From Labilithrix sp. (GTDB lineage Bacteria; Myxococcota_A; Polyangia; Polyangiales; Polyangiaceae), in contig JAHBWF010000056.1 of assembly GCA_019637105.1 (NCBI GenBank), forward strand, positions 1 to 43,733: a DNA stretch of 43,733 bases, read 5' to 3'. A program made the translations under genes and the position numbers. Every line of letters starts with the position of its first letter. Position 1 is the first letter of the stretch. Below are positions 1 to 7,877 of this stretch, piece after piece. The notes beneath the pieces were generated by a model. That model searched no databases and was not told the DNA's origin. It worked only from the letters and a program-made list of their open reading frames with translations.

Positions 1-73
1 CGATCAGCAGGACGACCCGCGTGGACAGTTTTCCGACGTCGGCGGCGCCGACACTCTCGTCGAGGTCACTCAT
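1..73 (-). CDS. Possible 5' end of a divergent gene, cut by window edge
   Basis: Read on the minus strand from an ATG at 73, 24 codons run off the window edge without a stop. The residues begin MSDLDESVGAAD and continue into KLSTRVVLLI, which looks like a short polar N-terminus entering a first membrane helix, as in many sensor proteins. The start lies only 14 bases from the divergent GTPase start at 88, which is very tight, and no clear Shine-Dalgarno sequence precedes it. All three plus-strand frames are also open here, so this is a tentative call. Confidence 0.3.
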   Translation of the reverse strand, partial: MSDLDESVGAADVGKLSTRVVLLI

Positions 74-87
74 CCACGAGGCAGCTC

Positions 88-1488
88 ATGGCGACCTTCG
101 ATCGAAGCTACGGATACATCGTCGTGCGCGTGGTCTACGACGGCCCATCGGGCGCGGGGAAGACCGCGAACCTGAAGCAGCTCGTTCAAACGTTCTCGGC
201 GCAACGACGCGGCGCGCTCTCGTCACCGCGTCAAGTCGACGAGACGACGGCGTACTTCGACTGGCTCTCCCTCAACGGCGGCGTCGTGGGCGGCTACCCG
301 CTGCGGGCGCAGCTCGTCACGACGCCCGGGCGTGACGCCCTCTCGCGCCGGCGCTGGCACCTGGTCGAGCAGGCCGACGTCATCGTCTTCGTCACGGAGA
401 GCACGCCCGCCGCCCTCAAGGTGGCGCGACGCTCGCTCGAGCTCCTGCGCGTGCGGCTCTCCCGGTCGTCGCTCGGCCCACCGATCATCGTGCAAGCGAA
501 CAAGCAGGACGCCCCGGGCGCGCTCTCCACCGAGGCGATCGCCGACGCGCTCGGCCTGCCGCCGGGCGCCGAGGTCGTGCCCGCGCAGACGTCCGACGGG
601 ATCGGCGTTCGCGAGACCGTGGTCCGCGCCATCCGATGTGCGGCGGCGCTCGCCGATCGAGACGTCGTCGCCCGCGGAGTGGACGCGCTCGACGACACCG
701 AGGACGAGCACGACCTGTTGGGACGGCTGGACGGCTCCACCATGCTCCGCGCGGCGGTCGAGCACGGCGACTTGCCCGCGCTCCCCGACGAGGACGCCGA
801 CGGCCGCGACGTCTGGCCCGAGCGAAGCGGGCGCGCCGTACTCCGCGCGCTGGCGCGCGGGTTCGCCGCCGGCGCGTTCGTCCCGTCGTCCACCTCGCCC
901 GACGCCGTCTCCCTCCGCGCGAGCGGCTTCTTCGTGACCTCCTCGCGCGTCGCCGCCGACGCCGGCCGGGACGAGCTCCGCGCGCGCGCCCGCGCCTTGA
1001 TCCGCCTCGGCGCCCTGAGCACGTCCACGACGCTCGCGATCGCCAGGGCGCCGGGAGCGTGGTCGTGGCTCTGGGCCATCACGCCGTGCGCGAGCACGCT
1101 CGAGGAGCGCCTCGACGCCGCCTGCACGGGCGACGACGAGGCGCGCCTCACCGAGGCGCTCGAGGCGTACGCGCGTGCCCTCGCCGCCGCGCTCGCCCTG
1201 GCGGTCCGCGACGACGTCGGCCTGGACGTCGCTCCCGCGCGCTTCGGCGAGGTCGACGGCCGCGTCGTCTACCTGAGCGATCGCCTCACCGCGCCGTCCG
1301 TCGCGGCCGTGGCGGAGGCCGCGCGCGCGATCCCGGCGCGCTGCGCGCGGTGGCCCGCCGCCGTCGACGCTTATCGGGCCGCGCTCGACGCGACGCTCGC
1401 GCGGCGCGGTCCGCTCCTCGCGCGCGCACGCGCCGAGGTGCTCGCGGGGATCGCCGGCCCGCACCCCTCGCGAGAGCTCGCGTCATGA
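88..1488 (+). CDS. MglA-like small GTPase with ~270-residue C-terminal extension and Arg in place of the switch-II Gln
   Basis: Residues 1-195 form a Ras-like G domain closest to bacterial MglA: P-loop GPSGAGKT (19-26), switch I TTAYFDW (53-59), G3 TTPGRD (78-83) and G4 NKQD (138-141). MglA-type proteins are cytoplasmic GTP/GDP switches controlled by Roadblock partners. Position 82, normally the catalytic Gln of TVPGQ, is Arg, so intrinsic hydrolysis may be weak. The rest (about 200-466) is not a standard GTPase part. It aligns loosely with the extension of the paralogue at 12903 and contains GLDVAPARF followed by DGRVVYLSDRL (378-400), resembling the kinase-like half of the protein at 11348. 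The start is supported by alignment with that paralogue and a GAGG at 79-82. The end overlaps the next gene by ATGA. Confidence 0.88.
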   Translation: MATFDRSYGYIVVRVVYDGPSGAGKTANLKQLVQTFSAQRRGALSSPRQVDETTAYFDWLSLNGGVVGGYPLRAQLVTTPGRDALSRRRWHLVEQADVIVFVTESTPAALKVARRSLELLRVRLSRSSLGPPIIVQANKQDAPGALSTEAIADALGLPPGAEVVPAQTSDGIGVRETVVRAIRCAAALADRDVVARGVDALDDTEDEHDLLGRLDGSTMLRAAVEHGDLPALPDEDADGRDVWPERSGRAVLRALARGFAAGAFVPSSTSPDAVSLRASGFFVTSSRVAADAGRDELRARARALIRLGALSTSTTLAIARAPGAWSWLWAITPCASTLEERLDAACTGDDEARLTEALEAYARALAAALALAVRDDVGLDVAPARFGEVDGRVVYLSDRLTAPSVAAVAEAARAIPARCARWPAAVDAYRAALDATLARRGPLLARARAEVLAGIAGPHPSRELAS

Positions 1489-2330
1489 CGGAGCAGCGGA
1501 TGGTCCGCGCGGTCGGCGCCGGCGCGAGCACCGGGCTGCTCGGGTGGCTCACGCGGCTCGTCGCGGGCAAGGAGCTCTCCGCGCTGCGCGCCCACGTCGC
1601 GGCCCTCTCGGACGAGGCGGCCGGCGCCGCGGAGGCCGCGAGGGCTCACGCGGCGCGGCTGGAGGCTCGGCTCGCCGCGGCGACCGCGGAGCTGCAGGCC
1701 GAACGACGGAGGCGAGAGGAGCTCGAGCGACGGCTCGCCGCTTCCTCGGCCACGCCGGCCGTCGACGAAGAGGCGCTGCTCGCTCCGCTGCGCCTCGAGA
1801 TCGAGCAGCGCGCTCGCGAGCAGAGCGATCTCGAGAAGACGGTCGCGCGGAAGGAGAGCGAGCGACGCGAGGCCACCGCGAAGCTGGCGAGGTCGCAGCA
1901 GGAGCTCGAAGCGCTGGACAAGCGGCTCAAGAAGGCGGAGGCGACCCTGCGGGACTCGACCGCGCAGCTCGCGAGCGCCGAGGAGCGCGCGCGACGGGCG
2001 GAGGGGCGCGCCGGCGACGCGCTCAAGGGGGCGGCGGTACGGTCGCAGGACGCCGCCCGCGAGGTGATGGACCTTCGCCACGAGGTCGCGCAGACGAAGC
2101 GACGGGCAGACGACCTCGCGGCCCTGACGACGCAACGACAGATGGAGATCGCCGCGCGCGACGAGACGATCGCCGCGCTCGAGGATCGCCTCGTCACGGC
2201 GCTCGGCGCCGCGACGTCCGACCCGCTCGCGATCGAGCGCGCGCTTCGCGATCGCGACGCCTTGATCGAGGAGCTGGAGAGCGCGCTCATCTCGATTCGA
2301 ATGACGGACGTCGACGGCACGTCCGCTTGA
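1485..2330 (+). CDS. Coiled-coil protein coupled to the GTPase
   Basis: This 281-residue protein starts at the ATG overlapping the GTPase stop (ATGA), implying translational coupling and probably matched expression. After about 40 residues (a short hydrophobic patch, TGLLGWLTRLV, near 16-26) almost everything is Ala/Glu/Arg/Leu-rich heptad sequence with no Pro or Gly breaks across long stretches, so a long coiled coil is expected. The C-terminus (AIERALRDRDALIEELE) is also helical. There is no enzymatic motif. In the GTPase context it could be an effector, scaffold or localisation factor; that is inference. A much longer open frame begins upstream but only shadows the GTPase. Confidence 0.8.
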   Translation: MTEQRMVRAVGAGASTGLLGWLTRLVAGKELSALRAHVAALSDEAAGAAEAARAHAARLEARLAAATAELQAERRRREELERRLAASSATPAVDEEALLAPLRLEIEQRAREQSDLEKTVARKESERREATAKLARSQQELEALDKRLKKAEATLRDSTAQLASAEERARRAEGRAGDALKGAAVRSQDAAREVMDLRHEVAQTKRRADDLAALTTQRQMEIAARDETIAALEDRLVTALGAATSDPLAIERALRDRDALIEELESALISIRMTDVDGTSA

Positions 2331-2427
2331 TTTCATGTCGACGCGCACGTGCTAGAGGAGGCACTTCATCGGGCTCTCAGCGCGACACAGCACCCTCGAA
2401 AACGTCTAATTCGTTCGTTGATCCGAA

Positions 2428-4728
2428 ATGTACCAGCCGCCGGCCGAGGAGCAGCTCATCGGCATCGCCGACGCCGAACTGCGCGTGGTGAACGCGGATC
2501 CCCGAATGCGGCGGCTGCTCGGCGCGAGCGCGCCGGAGGGTCGATCGCTGCTCGATCTGCTGCCCCCTCCCGCGCATCCGCTCGTGAACCTCGCGGCGTG
2601 CCGCGTCACCGGTCGCGTGGTGCTCCCGTCCTCCGTCGACGACGTGGTCATCGTCGTCCGACCCGCGGCCGTCGGCGACGAGACGTGGCTCTTGCTCTTC
2701 GAGCAGCCCAAGCGGAGGTCGCGACCGCCCCGCTCCGCCGAGCCGTTGCTCGTCGGCCGCCACAACGAGCTGCGCGAGTTCGATCGCTACCTCGCGGAGC
2801 CGAACGGAACCATCCTGTACCTGCAGGGGCCGCTCGGGATCGGCAAGACGGCGCTGCTCACGGCGCTCGCGGCGCGCTGCGACGAGCTCCAGTGCCCGCG
2901 GTTCTGGATCGACGCTCGCTCGCTCCCTCCCACCCAAGATGCCATCGCCCGGATCCTGACCGGCGGCGCAGACCGCAGTCCTCTTCAGCGCGTCGAGGCA
3001 GCGCTCGACCTCGGCGCGCAGCGATGGGTCGTCCTCATCGACAACTTCGACGCCTGGCAGGACCTCGAGACGACCGAGCACCCTTGCGCGCACCTCCCGG
3101 CCGCGTGTCGCGTCGTCGTCGCCTCACGCCACGGCCCCAACCCACGCTACTGGGGGCCGTCGGTGCGCCCCCCGCGCACCACCGACGTCGGCGCGCTCGA
3201 CGAGGCCGCGGCGGCGCAGCTCGTCGCGAGCCTCGGGGTCCCTGCCGAGCGCGCGGGCGAGCTGCTCGCGCAGGCCGCGGGACACCCGCTCTGCATCGTG
3301 ACGCTCGCGAGCGCGCTCCGCGCCGGCAAGTCGTTCGCCGAGGCGGCGCTCCCCCTCGATCCGGACCTGGCGGCCGCCGCGCCTCGGGAGGTGCTCGAGG
3401 TCGCCGCCCTCCCCGCACGGATCACCGAGGACGTGCTCGCCGCCCTCCTCGACGACGTCGACGCGGCCGCGGCCTTCGACGTCCTCGCCACGCTCGCGGT
3501 CCGCGATCCTCACGGGATCGGCCTCCGGATGCCGGTCGTCGTCCGCGAGGCGCTCGCCCGTCGCATCCGCGAGCGCAACCCGGCGCGCTACGCGGAGCTC
3601 GAGCAGCGGCTCGCGCTGTACGTCACGGCGCAGCTCGAGCTCGGGACGGCGTCGCACCTCGTGCCGATCCTCGACGACTTCTTCGATTCGCTCGACGATC
3701 GACTCGCGATCAAGCGCGCGGTCGGCGCGCGCCTCGACGGCCTGCCGGCGTCGCGCCGCGCGCGGGAGGGCGACCGCGCGCCGATCGAGGAGGCCGCGCG
3801 CCTCTTGGGAGGCGACGTCCTCGCGGCGAGCGTCCTCGGACGCCTCGACTGCGACGCCGCGGTCACCTGCGTCGCGGAGGGACCGAGCGGGATCGAGGGC
3901 ATCTGCCAGTACGTGACGCTCTCGTCCACGACGCCGAAGCTCCCCGAGGCCCGCGACGACGCCGAGCTCGGCGCCGCGCTCGACCTCCTCCGCCGCCGGA
4001 CGACCCTCGCGGCCGACGAGTACGCCCTCGTCGTCTTGCTGTGGGCCGCCTCCGACGTCGCGCGAGGTCGCTGGGAGGGGCCCTCGCAGTCGCTCCTCCG
4101 CTACATGTTCCCGATGCTGGTGAGCAGGCCCCAGGCGGCCGTCGCGATCGCGGTCCTCCCCCGCGACCCTCTCCCGCTCCCGGCGCCGGACGTCTGGAGC
4201 GCCGAGCCGGCCGTCACCGTCGGACCGCACACGTTGCTCTATCGGGACCTCCGGGGGCTGACCGCGCGCAGGATCCTCACCGGCCTCCTCGGCTCGAGCG
4301 AGGCCCGCGCGCCGGTCATGTTCCCGGTGCCGCTGCACCTCGAGGCGCAGATATCGTCCGAGACCGTGCGCGAGGCGCTGACGCTCCTCGAGCGCCCCGA
4401 GCGGCTCGTCGGCAGCCAGCTCCTCACACTCCGCAGCGTCGAGGTCGGCGCGGGAGCGAACGCGACCACGACGGACAAGGTCGTCGCCCTGGAGCGGCTG
4501 CTCCGTCAGACGATCACGTCGCTCGGCTCCGGCCGCCGCGAGTCCAAGCAACGCGAGGCGCTCGAGGCGGTCTTCTTCGAGCGAGCGGGCAAGCACGAGA
4601 AGATCGCCGCCGACCTCGGCATGCCGTACAGCACGTTCCGGAGGTGCCTCTCCCGGGGGCTCGAGGGCGTCGCCGAGCTCTTGCGCATGCGCGAGCAGGC
4701 GCTGCGTCGAGCACCAAGTGAGCAGTGA
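2428..4728 (+). CDS. PAS - STAND-type ATPase - HTH transcriptional regulator
   Basis: The 766-residue protein has three parts. Residues about 8-95 look like a PAS sensor domain. Residues about 105-350 are a nucleotide-binding module with Walker A GPLGIGKT (134-141) and Walker B VVLIDNFD (201-208) behind an LVGRHNEL entry, the style of MalT/AfsR-like STAND regulators and ORC-like ATPases. The long helical centre has no motif I recognise. Residues about 714-755 hold a helix-turn-helix (HEKIAADLGMPYSTFRR) like a sigma-70 region-4 fold. The family uses ATP-dependent assembly to switch DNA binding. It sits between the GTPase/coiled-coil pair and the PAS-HTH genes and is a likely controller of the island. 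The 97-base upstream gap contains an A/T-richer patch (2397-2425) but no clear promoter. Confidence 0.82.
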   Translation: MYQPPAEEQLIGIADAELRVVNADPRMRRLLGASAPEGRSLLDLLPPPAHPLVNLAACRVTGRVVLPSSVDDVVIVVRPAAVGDETWLLLFEQPKRRSRPPRSAEPLLVGRHNELREFDRYLAEPNGTILYLQGPLGIGKTALLTALAARCDELQCPRFWIDARSLPPTQDAIARILTGGADRSPLQRVEAALDLGAQRWVVLIDNFDAWQDLETTEHPCAHLPAACRVVVASRHGPNPRYWGPSVRPPRTTDVGALDEAAAAQLVASLGVPAERAGELLAQAAGHPLCIVTLASALRAGKSFAEAALPLDPDLAAAAPREVLEVAALPARITEDVLAALLDDVDAAAAFDVLATLAVRDPHGIGLRMPVVVREALARRIRERNPARYAELEQRLALYVTAQLELGTASHLVPILDDFFDSLDDRLAIKRAVGARLDGLPASRRAREGDRAPIEEAARLLGGDVLAASVLGRLDCDAAVTCVAEGPSGIEGICQYVTLSSTTPKLPEARDDAELGAALDLLRRRTTLAADEYALVVLLWAASDVARGRWEGPSQSLLRYMFPMLVSRPQAAVAIAVLPRDPLPLPAPDVWSAEPAVTVGPHTLLYRDLRGLTARRILTGLLGSSEARAPVMFPVPLHLEAQISSETVREALTLLERPERLVGSQLLTLRSVEVGAGANATTTDKVVALERLLRQTITSLGSGRRESKQREALEAVFFERAGKHEKIAADLGMPYSTFRRCLSRGLEGVAELLRMREQALRRAPSEQ

Positions 4729-4820
4729 TGAGCAGCGATGAGCCAGCGTTTTGCGTGGCGGCAGGTCGCAGGCACGTCAATACTCAGCGGTGGGGCGGGG
4801 GGAAAAGAGAGCGGGGAGTA

Positions 4821-5714
4821 GTGATCAGTTGGCACGCCGTCGCACTTCATTTTGCCGACCGTGGCTACCCCTGCGCACTCCTCGACCGCGACGCCGTCGT
4901 CCGCATGTTCAGCGCTTCGCTCGAGGAGCTCCTCGGGTGGAGACGCGAGGAGGTCGAAGGGAGGCGCTGGGTGGAGGCGATCGCTCCTCCGACGCACGCG
5001 CAGATCGCCGAAGCGCGCATCGATCGCGCGCTCTCCGGCACCCTCCGCACGTTCGACAGCGAGGCCGCGACGCCGAAGAGCGAGCGCTTCCGCTTGCGCC
5101 TCGAGGCCTCCCTCGTCGGCCGCGGCGCCGAGCAAGGGCTGCTCCTGACCGTGACCTCGTCCGAGGCGCTCGAAGCGAGCGGGCCGCTGCTCGAAGACGA
5201 CGTGGACTACGAGATCGTCTCGTCGCTCTCCGACTTCGGGCGCCTCGTGAGCATCACGACGCCGAGCGGCTCGGTGCGGACCGGCGGCAACGCCGTGGAC
5301 TACTGCTACGCGGTCATCCACGGGAACCAGAGCCCGTGCACCGACTGCCCGGCGCTTCAGCCCGGCGCCGACCGGTGGCCCCGCACCGTGGCGCGCCGCG
5401 TCAGCGGCGCCGCCGACCTCTACGAGGTCGTCACCGCGCAGTCGCACGACGACCGCCTCCGCATGAGACTCCGCCGGATCTCCGAGCATACGCTCTGCGC
5501 GATCCAGGAGTCGAAGGTTCGCTCGCTCGCCGACTCCGCCCAGCTCTCCGAACGAGAGCGAACAGTGCTCACCTACCTGCTCATGGGCCGCTCGCTCGCC
5601 GACATCGGCACGATCCTCGGCATCAGCACGCGGACGGTGAAGTTCCACCAGGCCAACGTGCTCGAGAAGCTGGGCGCGGACTCCCGCGCCGACCTCGTCC
5701 GCATCGTCACATAG
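4821..5714 (+). CDS. PAS-like sensor with Cys motif and LuxR-type HTH (paralogue 1)
   Basis: The best start is GTG 4821. From there VISWHAVALHFADRG aligns end-to-end with MDWKAVAELLVERG of the next gene, and GGGGAG lies just upstream. The open frame reaches back to 4725, but those residues look non-coding. With 297 residues, about 10-110 are a PAS fold (ASLEELLGWRREEVEG is the classic PAS helix). A second sensor-like part carries Cys162, His166-Gly and Cys173-x2-Cys176-Pro. Residues about 235-297 are a canonical LuxR/GerE HTH (LSERERTVLTYLLMG, DIGTILGISTRTVKFH). The cysteine pattern resembles those in redox- or metal-responsive PAS sensors; the ligand cannot be read from sequence. No receiver or kinase is attached, so it is probably a one-component regulator. 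Confidence 0.83.
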   Translation: MISWHAVALHFADRGYPCALLDRDAVVRMFSASLEELLGWRREEVEGRRWVEAIAPPTHAQIAEARIDRALSGTLRTFDSEAATPKSERFRLRLEASLVGRGAEQGLLLTVTSSEALEASGPLLEDDVDYEIVSSLSDFGRLVSITTPSGSVRTGGNAVDYCYAVIHGNQSPCTDCPALQPGADRWPRTVARRVSGAADLYEVVTAQSHDDRLRMRLRRISEHTLCAIQESKVRSLADSAQLSERERTVLTYLLMGRSLADIGTILGISTRTVKFHQANVLEKLGADSRADLVRIVT

Positions 5715-5811
5715 GCATCGTCACGCTCACGCGTCGCTGTCCGCCGGGCGAGGGACGCCTGAACGGTCGGCCCGTTGGCGCTCTCGGGGGCTCTAGTGGA
5801 TAGGACACGTC

Positions 5812-6675
5812 ATGGATTGGAAGGCCGTCGCGGAGCTGCTCGTCGAGCGGGGTGCACCGATCATCGTCGTGGACCGCGCCCTCCGCGTCGAGATGATCGA
5901 CGAGCGACTGACGCAGCTCCTCGAGCTGGACCGAGGCGCGATCCTCGGCGCGCCCATCGACGACGGATCGAGGATCGAACCGCTCCGCGCGCTCGCGGCC
6001 CGCGCGCGGGACGGCCCCGTGACGGCCTCGTGCACCATCGTCACGTCGCGCGGCGATCGGGTCGAGCTCCAGGTCGAGGCCACCCACGCAGGCAGCGGAC
6101 GGACCGCCGCGACGATGCTCGTCGTGGTCGCAGCCGTCGTGCGCGCGCCTCCTTCGGTCGAGCCGCGGCCGTCGGCGTTCGAATACGAGATCGGCGCGGC
6201 CCTCTCGCCCTTCGGCCGCCTCCGCCGCCTCGCGCTGGGGCACGAGACGCGGCACTACTGGTTCGGCGACGCGCCTCGGTGTCACGAGGTGCTCCACTCA
6301 TGCCCAACCCCGTGCGCGGACTGCCCTGCGCTCCGCGTCCGGCACCCGTTCCCCGTCACCGTCCGCGACCGGCGGCCGGGGCGCTACGAGGTGCTGCGCG
6401 CGGAGGGCTCCGCCGAGGGGACCGTCCGCGTCGACGTCCGTCTGGTGCCCCGCGACCACGTCGTCACGGTCCACCGCGCGCGGCTGAACCGCGCGATGGC
6501 GGCGGCGCGGCTGAGCCCGTACGAGCGCGCGGTGCTCGTCGCCCTCGGCGAGTCGGCCGTCTCCATCGCGGCGGCGCACGGGACCTCCCCCGGTCACGTG
6601 AGGCGCCATCAGGTCGCCGCGCTCCGCCGGCTCGGCGCGAGCGGCCGAGCGGACCTGCTCTGCCTCTTGCTCTGA
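5812..6675 (+). CDS. PAS-like sensor with Cys motif and diverged LuxR-type HTH (paralogue 2)
   Basis: This 287-residue paralogue of the preceding gene has the same layout: N-terminal PAS-like domain (1-115), a cysteine segment, then an HTH (about 228-287). The cysteines are Cys157, Cys164, Cys168 and Cys171-Pro, with PCADCPAL matching PCTDCPAL of paralogue 1, and His163 matching its His. The HTH keeps LSPYERAVLVAL and VRRHQVAALRRLGA but the recognition helix differs strongly (TSPGHVRRHQ), so it should bind another site or have lost DNA binding. AGGA at 5802-5805 is a suitable ribosome binding site. The pair arose by tandem duplication and diverged; they may act on different promoters or as a hetero-pair. 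Confidence 0.82.
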   Translation: MDWKAVAELLVERGAPIIVVDRALRVEMIDERLTQLLELDRGAILGAPIDDGSRIEPLRALAARARDGPVTASCTIVTSRGDRVELQVEATHAGSGRTAATMLVVVAAVVRAPPSVEPRPSAFEYEIGAALSPFGRLRRLALGHETRHYWFGDAPRCHEVLHSCPTPCADCPALRVRHPFPVTVRDRRPGRYEVLRAEGSAEGTVRVDVRLVPRDHVVTVHRARLNRAMAAARLSPYERAVLVALGESAVSIAAAHGTSPGHVRRHQVAALRRLGASGRADLLCLLL

Positions 6676-6821
6676 GCTCGGCGTCTTGCTCCGAAGCGGA
6701 ACGTACGCGCGTGTGCGGGCGAGCGCGCACGACTCGACCTGCCTGGCGAGACAGGGCGCGCACGTCCATCGGACAGTATCGGGAGCGCCCGTTCGCGCCG
6801 ACACTCGGTCGTCCACGCGCG

Positions 6822-7877
6822 ATGCCCGACGGTCCCAGCGAGCTCATCGAATTCAAGGCGAAACTCGCCTCGCTCGCGGACCGCGTCCTCGCGGTCGACA
6901 TCCGCGCCTACGAGTCGATGCCGCCCGACCAGCTGGCCTCCGAGCTGCAGCCCGTCGTGACCGAGCTCCTCACCGCCGCGAACGCGCTCATCGCCGACGT
7001 CCTCGACGCGTACGGGAACGTCCGCGTCGAGGCGGAGCCGGGGGCGGCCGGGGCCGGCGCGCTCTCGTCCCCCTACGCCGTCTTCGAGCACGCCATCGAC
7101 GCCGCGATCGCCGCGCAGACGACGTCCTCCCTCCAGGCCGTCGGCGACATCGCGTTCCTCGCGCACCTCGAGCTCCGCCAGCGCGCCGCGCGCCTCGAGC
7201 ACGTGACGTGGTGCCGGAGCGCCATCGCGATCGTCGGCGAGTGCGACAGCGCCCTCCGGCGGGTGCGCAAGGCGCTGACGTCGATCGACGTCGCGTTCGC
7301 GCGCGCGGGCATCGGCGAGGCCACGTTCGACTTCGCGTCGGAGCTCGAGGTCTCGCTCCGCGTCCGGCGCGCCTGCGCGAAGCTCCGCGGGCGCGTCCTC
7401 GCGGCCGCGGAGCCCTCCGAGGAGACGCTCTACGTCCGCCTCCGCTCCGCGGGGACGGCGATCGCGATGCTCGTGGGCTGGGAGGTCTACCCGAGCCTGC
7501 GCGTCCGCGATCGGCTCCAGCTCCGCGAGCTGCAGCGACGGATCCTCGACTGGCTGCGCCAGGACAAGGATCCGACGGCGGGCCTCCGGCTCTGGCAAGA
7601 CCTCGTCACGTTCATCCGGATGCTCTCGCAGGTGAACCGGCGGCAGGAGCTCGTCGAGCACGACACGCGGACCGTGCTCGAGCTGGCCGACCGCCTCGCG
7701 ACGGTCGAGCGAGAGTCTCTGTCGGACGACGCGCTCGACCTGCTGGCGTCGCTCGAGGGGCTCGACGACGAGGTGGACCAGCTCCTCGCCTCTCGGAGCC
7801 GCTCGCTCCGCGACGCCTGGCGCGAGCCGATCGCCCGCCTCGCGCGCACGCTCCGCGGCCCCGGAGCCGCGCGATGA
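6822..7877 (+). CDS. All-helical protein of unknown function
   Basis: This 351-residue protein has no domain I recognise. It is soluble, Leu/Ala/Arg/Glu-rich and apparently all-helical, without signal peptide, membrane segments, nucleotide motifs or cysteine pairs. The stretch around residues 205-275 (many Trp, Tyr and basic residues, including LRLWQDLVTFIRMLSQ) is the least repetitive and probably the folded core. ATG 6822 has no convincing ribosome binding site. The 146-base gap before it lies between the PAS-HTH genes and the overlapping chain, so this gene probably heads the second transcription unit. The next gene overlaps by ATGA, indicating coupled translation with the DUF4388-Roadblock protein. 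Confidence 0.72.
   Translation: MPDGPSELIEFKAKLASLADRVLAVDIRAYESMPPDQLASELQPVVTELLTAANALIADVLDAYGNVRVEAEPGAAGAGALSSPYAVFEHAIDAAIAAQTTSSLQAVGDIAFLAHLELRQRAARLEHVTWCRSAIAIVGECDSALRRVRKALTSIDVAFARAGIGEATFDFASELEVSLRVRRACAKLRGRVLAAAEPSEETLYVRLRSAGTAIAMLVGWEVYPSLRVRDRLQLRELQRRILDWLRQDKDPTAGLRLWQDLVTFIRMLSQVNRRQELVEHDTRTVLELADRLATVERESLSDDALDLLASLEGLDDEVDQLLASRSRSLRDAWREPIARLARTLRGPGAAR

Noticed and set aside
21-335. Small open frame at the left edge overlapping the GTPase
   Set aside because: Arg-rich shadow of the GTPase G domain with no independent support.
636-1484. Upstream extension of the coiled-coil gene inside the GTPase
   Set aside because: It reads almost only Arg/Ala/Pro/Gly. The ATGA at 1485 is a natural start and real composition begins there.
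4725-4820. N-terminal extension of the first PAS-HTH gene from 4725
   Set aside because: The paralogue at 5812 has no counterpart, the residues look non-coding, and GTG 4821 aligns with the paralogue's start.
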